The notes beneath the pieces were generated by a model. That model searched no databases. It was not told where the DNA came from and was given only the letters and a program-made list of their open reading frames with translations. Below are positions 31,184-40,981 of a stretch of 41,238 bases of DNA, in pieces. The stretch spans positions 1 to 41,238 of the forward strand of contig JAGWXP010000003.1 of NCBI GenBank assembly GCA_018969845.1, given 5' to 3'. Each line of letters starts with the position of its first letter. The stretch's first letter is position 1. The stretch comes from Lysobacteraceae bacterium (GTDB taxonomy: Bacteria; Pseudomonadota; Gammaproteobacteria; Xanthomonadales; Rhodanobacteraceae). Both the position numbers and the translations under genes were made by a program.

Positions 31184-32845
31184 CTAACCTGCCCTCCGCC
31201 ACGCGACCCCAAACGCCGTGGCGCTCAGCGCCAGCGCGACCCACGCGGATGCCGGCACATGCAGCCATTGCGGGACATGGGTGTCGAACGCATACAACAA
31301 CACTGCGCTTAGCAGCGCAACGCCACCAATCGGCAGGACGGCGAGCTGGCGGCGTTGTGCGCGCGCGAGGCGTTCGCGCTGTACGGCTTCCGCCGTGCGC
31401 GCGGCATCGAAATCCCCCGCGGCGGCTTTTTTCAGGAAGGTGTGCACGAGCTGGGGCATCTCGGGTGCAGCGGCGATCCATTCGGGCAAGCGCTCGCGAA
31501 TCTTTCGCAGGATGCGGCGCGGGCTATGCCGTTCGCGCAGGATGCCCGCAAGCACGGGCTTGGCGGTTGCCCAGATGTCGATCTGCGGATGCAGCGCTCG
31601 GCCAATGCCTTCGATGTTGAGCAGGGTCTTCTGCAGCAGGATCAGTTGCGGCTGCAGGGTGAGTTGGTAGCGGCGCGCCACGGAAAAGAGTTTCGCCACG
31701 ACTTCGGCAAGGGAGATTTCCGCAAGCGGCCGCGTGAAGTAGGGCTCGCATACGGTACGCACGGCGGCTTCGAGTTCGTCCACGCGCGCACTGGCCGGAA
31801 TCCAGCCGGCGGCAATGTGCAACTGCGCGATGCGCCGGTAGTCGCGTTCGAACATCGCCATGAAATTCTCGGCGAGCCAGTACTGGTCGCGCTCGGGCAG
31901 CGAGCCCATGATGCCGAAGTCGAGCGCGATGAAACGCGGATTCTCGCGGCGCGTGGCATCCACCCAGATGTTGCCGGGGTGCGCGTCGGCATGGAAGAAA
32001 TTGTCGCGGAACACCTGGGTGTAGAACAGGCGCACGCCCTTCTCGGCAAGCGCGACGCGGTCGATGCCGGCGGCGTCGAGCGCAGCCAGATCGTCCACCG
32101 CGATGCCGCGCACGCGTTCGAGCGTGAGCACCGATTCGGCACTGTGCGACCAGAACACCTCGGGCACGACAAGATCGTCGCCGGCGGCGAAATTGCGCCG
32201 CAGCAGCGAGGCGTTCGCGCCTTCGCGCTGCAGGTCGAGTTCGTTGGTGAGCGTGGTTTCAATCTCGGCGACGATGTCGCGCGGGCGGATCTTGTCCGCG
32301 GCCGGATGCCAGCGATGCGCGAGTTCGCCGAGCGCACGCAGCAGGGCGATGTCGGCGGCGATTTTTTCGTGAATGCGCGGGCGCAACACCTTGACCACGA
32401 CGTCGCCACCATCCGGCAATTGCGCCGCATGGACTTGCGCGATGGACGCCGAGGCGAGCGGGGTTTCGTCGAAGGATTTAAACAATGCCACCACCGGCGC
32501 GCCGAGCGCGGCCTCGATCATCGCGCGCGCGACGCTGCCGGGAAACGGCGGCACGCGATCCTGCAACAGCGCCAGTTCGTCGGCGACGTCGGCAGGCAGC
32601 AAATCGCGGCGCGTGGACAGAATCTGCCCGGCCTTGACGAAGATCGGCCCGAGTTCGATCAGCGCCTCGCGCAGGCGCGCACCGCACGGAAGTTGCGCAA
32701 TGCCCTTGCGCGGACGCGGCAGCAGCGGCCGCAACCAGCGCAGCGGGCGGAACAGGTGCGCGCCTTCGACAAGGTCGTCCAGGCGATAGCGCGCCAGGGT
32801 GGCGGCGATGCGCATCAGGCGCGGGACTTGCCGGAGCGGTGTCAA
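31184..32845 (-). CDS. ubiB: UbiB-type ABC1/ADCK atypical kinase
   Basis: [81 protein letters not shown]. Confidence 0.94.
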   Translation of the reverse strand: MTPLRQVPRLMRIAATLARYRLDDLVEGAHLFRPLRWLRPLLPRPRKGIAQLPCGARLREALIELGPIFVKAGQILSTRRDLLPADVADELALLQDRVPPFPGSVARAMIEAALGAPVVALFKSFDETPLASASIAQVHAAQLPDGGDVVVKVLRPRIHEKIAADIALLRALGELAHRWHPAADKIRPRDIVAEIETTLTNELDLQREGANASLLRRNFAAGDDLVVPEVFWSHSAESVLTLERVRGIAVDDLAALDAAGIDRVALAEKGVRLFYTQVFRDNFFHADAHPGNIWVDATRRENPRFIALDFGIMGSLPERDQYWLAENFMAMFERDYRRIAQLHIAAGWIPASARVDELEAAVRTVCEPYFTRPLAEISLAEVVAKLFSVARRYQLTLQPQLILLQKTLLNIEGIGRALHPQIDIWATAKPVLAGILRERHSPRRILRKIRERLPEWIAAAPEMPQLVHTFLKKAAAGDFDAARTAEAVQRERLARAQRRQLAVLPIGGVALLSAVLLYAFDTHVPQWLHVPASAWVALALSATAFGVAWRRAG

Positions 32846-33483
32846 CCGCCGTCTCCGCGGGAAGTGACGCGGTCGATGCGTGCGGCCAGCCGGTCGGCGC
32901 GCTCGCGCAAGGTATCCACGTCGTCGAGGAATGACTCCATTTCGGCGGGCGCGACCAGATCGCGGCTTTCCTCGCGCAGGAATTCCGCCGTATCCTGCGC
33001 CAGCGTCTGCGCGGATTCGCGTGCATAGGCGAAAGCGCCACGCAGCGCACGCGCCAAAGCGACGCCGAGCACGTCGCCGAAAGTCTTGGCGAACGCTTCC
33101 TCGAAATCCGGGCGGAATTGGCGTGCGGCCTTTTCCAGCGTGCGCGCCAGTTGCGCGTCACCGGAAATCTCCACCTTGCCCGGCGGCAGCGGAGCATCCT
33201 CGCCGCGGCGCAGCGCGAAGGCGAGCAGGCTGGCCGGTGCTGCGCGCACGTTCAAATCAGGCGCCGATTCCCAATGCGGGCCGACGCATAGCCTGCCGTC
33301 GCGCACAGCGATGGCGAGCGCCAGATTCATGCCGCGCAGTTCCACGCCAATGCGCCGGCCTTCCAGCGCGGCAAGGTTCGCAGCGAATTCCGGATCGAGC
33401 GCCAGCGCGCGGTTGAGCGCGCCTTCGAGCGCGGTGCCGAGGCGGGCAAGCAGGGGATCGGGTTGACGTGCGGTGTCGGCCAC
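32842..33483 (-). CDS. ubiJ: SCP2-domain ubiquinone biosynthesis accessory factor, UbiJ-like
   Basis: [25 protein letters not shown]...[41 protein letters not shown]; overlaps ubiB by 4 nt. Confidence 0.82.
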   Translation of the reverse strand: MADTARQPDPLLARLGTALEGALNRALALDPEFAANLAALEGRRIGVELRGMNLALAIAVRDGRLCVGPHWESAPDLNVRAAPASLLAFALRRGEDAPLPPGKVEISGDAQLARTLEKAARQFRPDFEEAFAKTFGDVLGVALARALRGAFAYARESAQTLAQDTAEFLREESRDLVAPAEMESFLDDVDTLRERADRLAARIDRVTSRGDGG

Positions 33484-33517
33484 ACCGCGATTCTAGCGTC
33501 AATTGCAGGTCATTCCT

Positions 33518-34525
33518 TCAGCCGCGCCTGTGCAGGCGCTCGCGCGTGAGATGCTGCGTCAGCCGCGCCATGCCTTCGGCAAGACTCACGCGCGGGGCGT
33601 AGCCGAGGTCACGGCGCGCGGCGGAGATATCGAACCACAACGCCGTGGACATGCGGTCCACCGCGAAGCGCGTCAGCGGCGGCGCCTTCTGGATACGCAA
33701 GGCGCCGTACACGCTCTCGAACGCGCGCGCCAGAAACCGGGCGAGGCCGAGCGGGATGCGCCGCGTTTCCGGCGGGAACCCACCCGCATTGAGCCAACGG
33801 TTGATCAGGTCTTCGTTGAACACCGGCTCGCCCTGACTGATGAAATACTTCTTGCCGGCGATCGCCGAACCGACGCTGAGTTTTTCCAGCGCCAGCACAT
33901 GCGCCTCGGCGGCATTGTCGATATAAACGGTGTCGATCTTCTTCGGCGTCTTGCCGATGAAGCGCAGACGTCCGGCGCGCGCGCGCGCGAGGATGGCCGG
34001 CAGGAAAACGGGATCGTCCGGTCCCCAGACGATCTGCGGACGCAGCACTACGGTGGCCAGTTGCGGCGAATTCGCCGCCAGCACGCGCTGTTCGGCCAGG
34101 GCCTTGGTCTGCGCATAGGCGTTCATGAACGGCCGCGCGTAGGGCGCGGATTCGGTTATTCCTTCCTGGTCGGTGCCGTTCTGCACCACGCTCGGGCTCG
34201 AGGTGAACACCAGCCGGCCGATCTCGTTCAACTCGCAGGCGGCGAGCACGTTGTCGGTGCCGCGCACGTTGGTTTCGTAGAAATCCTCGAGTGCGCCCCA
34301 CGGCGCAACCTTGGCCGCGCAATGCACGATCGCGTCGACGCCGCGGCTCGCGTCGATCACCAGATCCATGCTGGCGATATCGCCGCTGCGCTGCTCGACT
34401 TTGAGTTCGTCCAGCGCCGGATGCCGGCTGCGGCTGAACGCACGCACGGCATGGCCAGCCGCCGCGAGCTGCTTGCAGATCGCGTGGCCGAGAAAGCCCC
34501 CTCCCCCCGTCACTAGAACTTTCAT
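33518..34525 (-). CDS. NAD-dependent epimerase/dehydratase (3beta-HSD/OleD-like)
   Basis: MKVLVTGGGGFLGHAICKQLAAAGHAVRAFSR, NVRGTDNVLAACELNEIGRLVFTSSPSVV, YAQTKALAEQRVL. Confidence 0.85.
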   Translation of the reverse strand: MKVLVTGGGGFLGHAICKQLAAAGHAVRAFSRSRHPALDELKVEQRSGDIASMDLVIDASRGVDAIVHCAAKVAPWGALEDFYETNVRGTDNVLAACELNEIGRLVFTSSPSVVQNGTDQEGITESAPYARPFMNAYAQTKALAEQRVLAANSPQLATVVLRPQIVWGPDDPVFLPAILARARAGRLRFIGKTPKKIDTVYIDNAAEAHVLALEKLSVGSAIAGKKYFISQGEPVFNEDLINRWLNAGGFPPETRRIPLGLARFLARAFESVYGALRIQKAPPLTRFAVDRMSTALWFDISAARRDLGYAPRVSLAEGMARLTQHLTRERLHRRG

Positions 34526-34609
34526 GTGCGGAATTGTAACCATTCCCGCTTTGCATTGGCGTGATCGGGATCGCAGCACGCTAAACTGGCCGCAGCAAGG
34601 AGTCGAATC

Positions 34610-35308
34610 ATGAAGCGCATACTTGTTACCGGCACCAATCGCGGCCTCGGTCTTGAATTCGTCCGTCAACTGCTGGCTCGCGGCGACCGTGTCATCGCCT
34701 GCTGCCGCCATCCGGGCAAGGCGCTGGCACTGACCGAACTCGCCGCCGCACATCCGGGCCATCTGCATGTGCTGCCACTGGATCTGGCCAGCGAGCGATC
34801 CATCGCCGAAGCCGTGCGCGAAACCGCCGCGCTCACCGCTGCGCTGGACGTGCTGATCAACAATGCCGGCATGCTGGTCTCCAACGAGCGTTTCGGCGCG
34901 ATTGCGCACAAATCGCTCGTCGACAGTTTCACCGCGAATGCGGCCGGCCCGCTTCTGCTGGCTCAGGCACTGTGTCCGTTGCTGGAAAAATCAGCGCACG
35001 CCAAAGTGATGAATATCTCCTCGCGGTTGGGCTCGCAGTCATTCGTCACCGGCTTCGGCACGCCGAGCTATGCAATGAGCAAGGCCGCGCTGAACATGGC
35101 TACGCGACAGCTCGCCGCCGTCTTGACGCCGCGCGGCATCACCGTGTTCTGCGTCAGTCCCGGCTGGGTCAGCACGGATATGGGCGGCGCCAATGCGCCT
35201 GTCACGCCCCAGGATTCCGTCGCCGGATTGCTCACGGTGCTGGATGCGGCGACCACGCACGATGCCGGGCGGTTCGTCGATTACAAAGGCGCGGAGATTG
35301 GCTGGTGA
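34610..35308 (+). CDS. SDR-family oxidoreductase
   Basis: ILVTGTNRGLGLEFVRQLLARG, LINNAGML, YAMSKAALNMATRQLA, VFCVSPGWVSTDMGG. Confidence 0.9.
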   Translation: MKRILVTGTNRGLGLEFVRQLLARGDRVIACCRHPGKALALTELAAAHPGHLHVLPLDLASERSIAEAVRETAALTAALDVLINNAGMLVSNERFGAIAHKSLVDSFTANAAGPLLLAQALCPLLEKSAHAKVMNISSRLGSQSFVTGFGTPSYAMSKAALNMATRQLAAVLTPRGITVFCVSPGWVSTDMGGANAPVTPQDSVAGLLTVLDAATTHDAGRFVDYKGAEIGW

Positions 35309-36108
35309 GCAGGCACGCGCACTGACGCATCATCCATCAAAAACTCCAGCACGCGCCGGTTGAACTCCTCGATCGCATCGAAAGGCGTGCCGTGACGCGA
35401 GCCATTCATCACGACGAATTGCATGTATTGAAAGTGCGCGGCTTCGGCGCGCTTTTCTTGCAATGCCGTGTAGTCGAATTCCGCGGCAAGGATCAACACC
35501 GGGCAGGCGATCGTGTGGATGCGATCCAGAGCGCTCCAGCCGATCAGGGCATGGATGGTGGCGAGGTAGGCCGTTTTCGGATTCGCGCCGACCACATCGA
35601 TCACGCGTTGGCGCTTGGGCGCCTGATCCTCATGCGGAAACAGGCGATTGGCGATGAGCCCGGCGGTGCGGCGCAGGCCGAGAACATGCACCATCGCGAC
35701 CTGCAGGCGCGCTTCCAGCCATTTGCGCGGCGTGTCGGTGCGGTAATTCGCGAGCGCGTTGCACAGCACGAGGCGTCGCACGCGCACCGGCTGCGCCAGC
35801 GCCATTTCCTGCGCGACCGCGCCGCCCAGAGAGAAGCCGAGTATATTTGTGGACTCGACGCCGAGCGCATCGAGCAGCGCCCACAAATCCGCCGCGAATT
35901 GGCCGATCGAATACGGCCCCGGCGGTTTGGCGCTGCGGCCGGCGCCGCGCAGGTCGGGCAGGATGAGCGTGAAGTGCCGGGCGAAATCCTCGCGCTGGAA
36001 GGCCCAGTCGTCGCCGCTGGAACCCAGGCCGTGGATCATCAGCAACGGCGGGCCGCCGCCCTCGCGTTCGTAGTAAATTGACGTGCCGTTGACCTGGACG
36101 GTGGGCAT
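35281..36108 (-). CDS. Alpha/beta-fold hydrolase
   Basis: PPLLMIHGLGSSGDDWAFQ, LPDLRGAGRSAKPPGPYSI, LGFSLGGAVAQEMAL; start ATG complement at 36106-36108. Confidence 0.88.
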   Translation of the reverse strand: MPTVQVNGTSIYYEREGGGPPLLMIHGLGSSGDDWAFQREDFARHFTLILPDLRGAGRSAKPPGPYSIGQFAADLWALLDALGVESTNILGFSLGGAVAQEMALAQPVRVRRLVLCNALANYRTDTPRKWLEARLQVAMVHVLGLRRTAGLIANRLFPHEDQAPKRQRVIDVVGANPKTAYLATIHALIGWSALDRIHTIACPVLILAAEFDYTALQEKRAEAAHFQYMQFVVMNGSRHGTPFDAIEEFNRRVLEFLMDDASVRVPAHQPISAPL

Positions 36109-36117
36109 ACTCGTTCG

Positions 36118-36885
36118 ATGAACAGAATCCGGATGGGAAAAAGTATAGCCGCCGTCCTGCTCGCATTCGGCGTTTTTCCCGCTCTCGCCGCCGCGGTCTG
36201 GACCGGCAGCGCCTATCTCGCCGACGGCGGCGCGCTGGCCTACCGCGAAACGCATTACCTGCTCGATGGCGACCGTTTCGTGGTCTACACGTGTCCGGAC
36301 GGAAAACCCTTCGCGCGCAAGACGATCCACGACGCCGGTGACGCGCAGGCGCCGGATTTCGACATGCAGGATGCGCGCTGGGGTTACCGCGAAGGCGTGC
36401 GCGGCCGCGACGGTGCGCGCACGATCTACGTGCAGCGCGCGCCGGATCACGCCGAAAAATCCGCGCCGCTGATCTTGCCTGTTGACGGCGTAATCGACGC
36501 CGGTTTCGACACCTATGTGCATCGGCATTGGGATGCGCTGGCGCGCGGCAACACCTTGCGTTTCGATTTTCTGGTGCCGAGCAAGCGGGCGTTCTATGCG
36601 TTCGACTTGCGCAGGATCGACGCCGCCAGCGACGCGTCGCACCTGACCCTGCGCTTGGCGCTGGGCGCCTGGTACGCATTTCTGGCGCCGCATATCGACG
36701 TTACCTACGATCGGCACACCCGACGTCTGCTGCGCTTCGCCGGCATGTCGAACGTGCGCGACGCGAAACTGAAGAACCTCGATGTGCGCATCGAATTTCC
36801 GCAGGCGCCGGTTTCGGCAACGGCGGAACAGGTCGACGCAGCACGTAACGCACCACTCGCCAAATCCTGCTCCGCGCAAGAATAG
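36118..36885 (+). CDS. Secreted hypothetical protein
   Basis: Signal-like N-terminus IAAVLLAFGVFPALAAAVW; RBS-like gaat and long GC-biased ORF; no family recognised. Confidence 0.7.
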   Translation: MNRIRMGKSIAAVLLAFGVFPALAAAVWTGSAYLADGGALAYRETHYLLDGDRFVVYTCPDGKPFARKTIHDAGDAQAPDFDMQDARWGYREGVRGRDGARTIYVQRAPDHAEKSAPLILPVDGVIDAGFDTYVHRHWDALARGNTLRFDFLVPSKRAFYAFDLRRIDAASDASHLTLRLALGAWYAFLAPHIDVTYDRHTRRLLRFAGMSNVRDAKLKNLDVRIEFPQAPVSATAEQVDAARNAPLAKSCSAQE

Positions 36886-37035
36886 TTGACGAACCTGTGA
36901 AGAACCGTAACGAGTGAAGACAGATCGCGCGTCGCCAGCGCGCAGAAACCGGAGCATACTTTGGCGTATGTGAGGATTTCGAGCACTGCCGACGCGCGAG
37001 GTGTCGAGCGCAGTAGGTTATTCAGAGGTTCCTGG

Positions 37036-37509
37036 ATGCTGCACGTCGTCCTGTATCAACCGGAAATCCCGCCGAACACCGGCAACGCCATCCGCCTGTG
37101 CGCCAATTCCGGTGCGCGATTGCACCTGATCCGTCCGCTCGGCTTCGATCTGGACCACGCCAAGCTGCGTCGCGCGGGCCTGGATTACCACGAGTTCGCC
37201 GCGGTTGCCGTGCATGATTCGCTCGAAGCCTTCACGGCGGACGTGCGCCCGGCGCGCCTGTTCGCGCTGTCCACGCGCGGTCGGCATTTGTATACGAAGG
37301 TACAGTTCGGCGCGGACGACGCGGTGCTGTTCGGCCCGGAAACGCGCGGCCTGCCGCAAGCCATGCTCGACGCGCTGCCGCCGGAGCAACGTCTGCGCCT
37401 GCCGATGCGGCCGGACAATCGCAGTCTGAATTTGTCCAACGCGGTCGCCGTGGTCGTCTACGAGGCTTGGCGGCAGCAGGGTTTTGCTGGCGCGGCGACG
37501 CCAGACTGA
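37036..37509 (+). CDS. trmL: tRNA (cytidine(34)-2'-O)-methyltransferase
   Basis: MLHVVLYQPEIPPNTGNAIRLCANSGARLHLIRPLGFDLD, LFGPETRGLP, LRLPMRPDNRSLNLSNAVAVVVYEAWRQ. Confidence 0.96.
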   Translation: MLHVVLYQPEIPPNTGNAIRLCANSGARLHLIRPLGFDLDHAKLRRAGLDYHEFAAVAVHDSLEAFTADVRPARLFALSTRGRHLYTKVQFGADDAVLFGPETRGLPQAMLDALPPEQRLRLPMRPDNRSLNLSNAVAVVVYEAWRQQGFAGAATPD

Positions 37510-37547
37510 TCGGCATCCGGTCCGGCCGAATGCGACACGCGTGGTCG

Positions 37548-37569
37548 CCTCTCCCGCTGGCGGGAGGGG
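37548..37569. terminator. Candidate bidirectional terminator hairpin between trmL and purT
   Basis: CCTCTCCCG-CTGG-CGGGAGGGG, 9-bp stem with one G.U, between convergent genes; no clear T-run. Confidence 0.5.
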
Positions 37570-37591
37570 GATGCACAAAATCCGGCGTCGA

Positions 37592-38779
37592 TCAGAAACC
37601 CAGATCGACAACAATATGTGCCGCGGCGCGATTCGCCTTTGCGCGCGCGGCTTCGATGCTCGCATCGCGCGCCAGCGTCACCGCCATGCGCCGGTGGCCA
37701 TCAACCTCGGGTTTTCCGAACAGGCGCAGCATGGTGTCCGCTTCCCCCAATGCCTCATGCACGCCGCGATAGCGCGGCCGACCGCCCTTGCCATGGCAGA
37801 GCACCGCCGTGGATGCCGAGGGCCCGAGCTGACGGATCGCCGGAATCGGCAAACCGAGAATCGCGCGAGCATGCAGGGCGAATTCGGACAGATCCTGCGA
37901 GATCAGCGTGACCAGACCGGTGTCGTGCGGACGCGGGCTGACCTCGGAGAAAATCACGGCGTCGCCTTTGACGAAGAACTCGACCCCGAACACGCCGCGC
38001 CCGCCGAGCGCGTCGGTAATGGCGCGCGCCTGCCGCTGCGCCTCGGCCAATGCCACGTCGCTCATTGCCTGGGGCTGCCAGGATTCGCGGTAATCGCCGG
38101 CCTCCTGACGATGTCCGATCGGCGCGCAGAACGCGGTGCCGCCGGCGTGGCGCACGGTGAGTTGTGTGATCTCATAATCGAAATCGACGAAACCTTCGAC
38201 GATGCAGCGGCCGCGGCCCGCACGCCCGCCGGATTGCGCATGCGCCCACGCCGCGTCGGCCGCGTCGGCCGCGCGCACGATGCTCTGGCCGTGACCCGAG
38301 GAACTCATCACCGGCTTGATCACGAACGGATAGCCGATCGCGGCGATCGCATCGCGGTACTGTTCCGGCGTGTCGACGAAGCGGTACGGCGAGGTCGGCA
38401 GCTTCAGTTCCTCGGCGGCGAGGCGGCGGATGCCTTCGCGATCCATCGTCAGCCATGCCGCGCGCGCAGTCGGAATCACGGTGAGGCCGGATTTTTCCAG
38501 CTCGACCAGGGTCGGCGTGTGGATCGCCTCGATCTCGGGCACCACGAGATCGGGTTTTTCCAGGGCGATGACGCGGCGGATTTCCGTGCCGTCCAGCATG
38601 TTGATCACATGGCTGCGATGCGCAACCTGCATCGCCGGCGCGTTGACGTATCGGTCAACCGCAATCACTTCGACCGCGAAGCGCTGCAGCTCGATCGCCA
38701 CTTCCTTGCCGAGTTCGCCCGAGCCGAGCAGCATGACGCGGATCGCGGTGTCGGTGTGCGGGGTGCCGAAGGGTTTCAC
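37592..38779 (-). CDS. purT: Formate-dependent phosphoribosylglycinamide formyltransferase
   Basis: [96 protein letters not shown]. Confidence 0.96.
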   Translation of the reverse strand: MKPFGTPHTDTAIRVMLLGSGELGKEVAIELQRFAVEVIAVDRYVNAPAMQVAHRSHVINMLDGTEIRRVIALEKPDLVVPEIEAIHTPTLVELEKSGLTVIPTARAAWLTMDREGIRRLAAEELKLPTSPYRFVDTPEQYRDAIAAIGYPFVIKPVMSSSGHGQSIVRAADAADAAWAHAQSGGRAGRGRCIVEGFVDFDYEITQLTVRHAGGTAFCAPIGHRQEAGDYRESWQPQAMSDVALAEAQRQARAITDALGGRGVFGVEFFVKGDAVIFSEVSPRPHDTGLVTLISQDLSEFALHARAILGLPIPAIRQLGPSASTAVLCHGKGGRPRYRGVHEALGEADTMLRLFGKPEVDGHRRMAVTLARDASIEAARAKANRAAAHIVVDLGF

Positions 38780-38939
38780 GCGCCGGTTCCGATGGGTCGG
38801 AGATGCCGATTATGACATCGCGCATGCGTCGGCGACGGATCGCCCGGGCATTCACGACCGTCGGCTTCCGAGAAGGACAATACGCGAACGGCATTTCACG
38901 TCCAATCGACTGTCCTTGGCCTACAAACCGATGTGCGAA

Positions 38940-39470
38940 TCATCCCCGGACCTTGGTTAGTGCCCAGGCCAATGCTGGATATACGAGGCGGTGTGCGCTC
39001 AGCGAGATGGCGAACACGAACAGTGCCACCAGGGTAGGAAGCACCGCGCCGAACGTAAATGTCATGCCCAGCACAAAACCGAGCACATACTCGCCGCGAT
39101 ACACCGGCAAGACAAACCCGGAAAGTATGCACCCCAGAAAGATGTAGGACGTTGCTGCGTCGTAGCCATTTACGAAAGCAGCCGATAGAGCTACACCGAC
39201 AAGAATTGAGCAGCACAGGATGAAGCCAACGCTTCCGGTCGTTCCTGAAGCCGCGGCCCGTTGAAGAAACCGCCCGGAGAGAACCCAGGCAAGTATCGGA
39301 AGAAGAACAACGCCCCAGGCGTTGGAGATCGCAGGCAGATCCGCGCGGTCGAGGATGTGATGGTGGCGGATCCCTCCGTGGAAGTGTTCCCACGCCAAAT
39401 GCGCTAATTCGAAAACGGTGATCAGGGCAGTAATTCCCCAGCGGGCGCGCGAGTATCGTGCGTTCATCAA
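38940..39470 (-). CDS. Hypothetical multi-pass membrane protein
   Basis: Several hydrophobic segments: WGVVLLPILAWVLSG, SVGFILCCSILVGVALSAAFV, YVLGFVLGMTFTFGAVLPTLVALFVFAIS. Confidence 0.65.
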   Translation of the reverse strand: MMNARYSRARWGITALITVFELAHLAWEHFHGGIRHHHILDRADLPAISNAWGVVLLPILAWVLSGRFLQRAAASGTTGSVGFILCCSILVGVALSAAFVNGYDAATSYIFLGCILSGFVLPVYRGEYVLGFVLGMTFTFGAVLPTLVALFVFAISLSAHRLVYPALAWALTKVRG

Positions 39471-39544
39471 AGATCCTTAGTTTTCAAGCGCCGACACTTG
39501 AGCCAGCAGGGCGATGGAGCGGTGGCTGTGCGAATTCACCAGGT

Positions 39545-40264
39545 CTATGTTGTCGCTTGCCATTTCGAAACGTCGATACCCTTCACGAGCAGCCAGAGGC
39601 AGAGCGACAACTCGGCAAAGAAGCACGGAAGCAGGATTGCCGGGAACAGATAATCTGCTACGGCTGGAGCCAGAATTAGCGCAAAGCTGTTGATTAAATA
39701 ACACACGCCCGCAGCCTGAATCGCGAGACCCAGCGCTCTTGGCAGAAAACCGGACTTGAAGATCAGGTAGCCCGTAATCAGGCACTCGAATCCGAAAAAG
39801 ATCAGCGCGATACCGAAGCCGTGTCCGTGTGCCTTGATGGCGATATAGGCAAGCGCGTGCAGTTGATCGGGCGTGAAAACCTTCAGATATTCCACATTTG
39901 CGGACAGGAACAACGGCAACATCAGGTTCATCTTGTTCGCTACGGCCACCGCGGTCTGCACGAGTGTAAACAATATCGCCATCAGTGCCAGGTTCTTGTT
40001 CACGCGCTTGAACAGCACATAAAAGATCATCATCAGCGGCACGTCGGTGACGTGCATGATCAGATCGCCGGCGATGCCGATACGCCAAAGCTCAGGCGAT
40101 TTTGCGATATGCGCTGCCGTCGTGGCGGCGTTGCCGGAAACGATCATCGAACTTCGGACGAACATCTCCCCGACGGCGCCCGCGACGATGTTGATCAGAT
40201 AGAGCAAGCCGGCAACGCGCGCATAAGTCTGCGGCGAGAACTCGCGAGAACGATCGACCATCAA
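39545..40264 (-). CDS. DUF4386-like membrane protein
   Basis: SPQTYARVAGLLYLINIVAGAVGEMFVRSSMIVSGNAATTAAHI...LLYHMTD-like organisation typical of DUF4386 proteins. Confidence 0.8.
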   Translation of the reverse strand: MMVDRSREFSPQTYARVAGLLYLINIVAGAVGEMFVRSSMIVSGNAATTAAHIAKSPELWRIGIAGDLIMHVTDVPLMMIFYVLFKRVNKNLALMAILFTLVQTAVAVANKMNLMLPLFLSANVEYLKVFTPDQLHALAYIAIKAHGHGFGIALIFFGFECLITGYLIFKSGFLPRALGLAIQAAGVCYLINSFALILAPAVADYLFPAILLPCFFAELSLCLWLLVKGIDVSKWQATT

Positions 40265-40559
40265 ATCCAACCCAGTCTGCGATAGGAAGTGGAACGGAGG
40301 CTATGCATTTCACATCGCACCGGCATGTGCCATTTGCCACATACCGCCCGCGTCTCGTCCGATGTAGCGTCCTTTGGAAGTCACCTTCACAAGCAAAAAT
40401 TTTGGCGTTCGCTATTTGAACCGGCTGTCGCGATCGACCCTCTCCTGACGTTCGCGAACGGCAGCATACGGGATACCAATTTGGCACAGAAATAGGTGCA
40501 GGATTGCGTAGATGCGGCTGTTTATAAGTGCGTGATGGCAAGTTGCGTTCTAAATCCCT

Positions 40560-40826
40560 CTACCACAATGCCGGCTTCGCCACCATCAGCCAGAACGTTG
40601 CCAGCACGGCGGCGAACGCGGGCCAGCCGAGCACGAACCACCAGCGCATACAACAGTGATACTGGGATGGCAGCTCGCAGCCATCGCGTGCCGCACGCGC
40701 GGCGAGATCTCGCATGCGCAGCTGCAGCGCCACAACCGGCAACCAGCATGCGCCGGCCAGCACGTACAGTCCGATCGCGACGACCAGCCACGAACTGGTG
40801 GCCGGATATATGTCGCTACGTCAGTG
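40560..40826 (-). pseudogene. 5'-truncated DUF2269-like membrane protein remnant
   Basis: Frame reads DIYPATSSWLVVAIGLYVLAGACWLPVVALQLRMRDLAARAARDGCELPSQYHCCMRWWFVLGWPAFAAVLATFWLMVAKPALW*, with an in-frame TGA just upstream and no N-terminal half. Confidence 0.6.
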
Positions 40827-40921
40827 AGCGATTCACAATAGAAGTGCGCACGCCCTCGGCAGCGGGCACGCGCGCAGGCTCCGTCGGCAATCGCAATTTT
40901 GCACTTTTCAGCGAAAATAAC

Positions 40922-40949
40922 TTGAATATTTGCTTGAAAACGTCATAAT
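40922..40949 (+). promoter_or_regulatory. Candidate sigma70-like promoter for the AAA ATPase gene
   Basis: TTGAAT-N16-CATAAT in an AT-rich stretch upstream of the GTG start at 40982. Confidence 0.4.
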
Positions 40950-40981
40950 AGCTTGTAATTTTCGATGTAAGGGCTACTACG

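Noticed and set aside
31355-33028. 557-aa plus-strand ORF antisense to ubiB/ubiJ
   Set aside because: Shadow ORF; no recognisable domain, while the UbiB kinase motifs are clear opposite.
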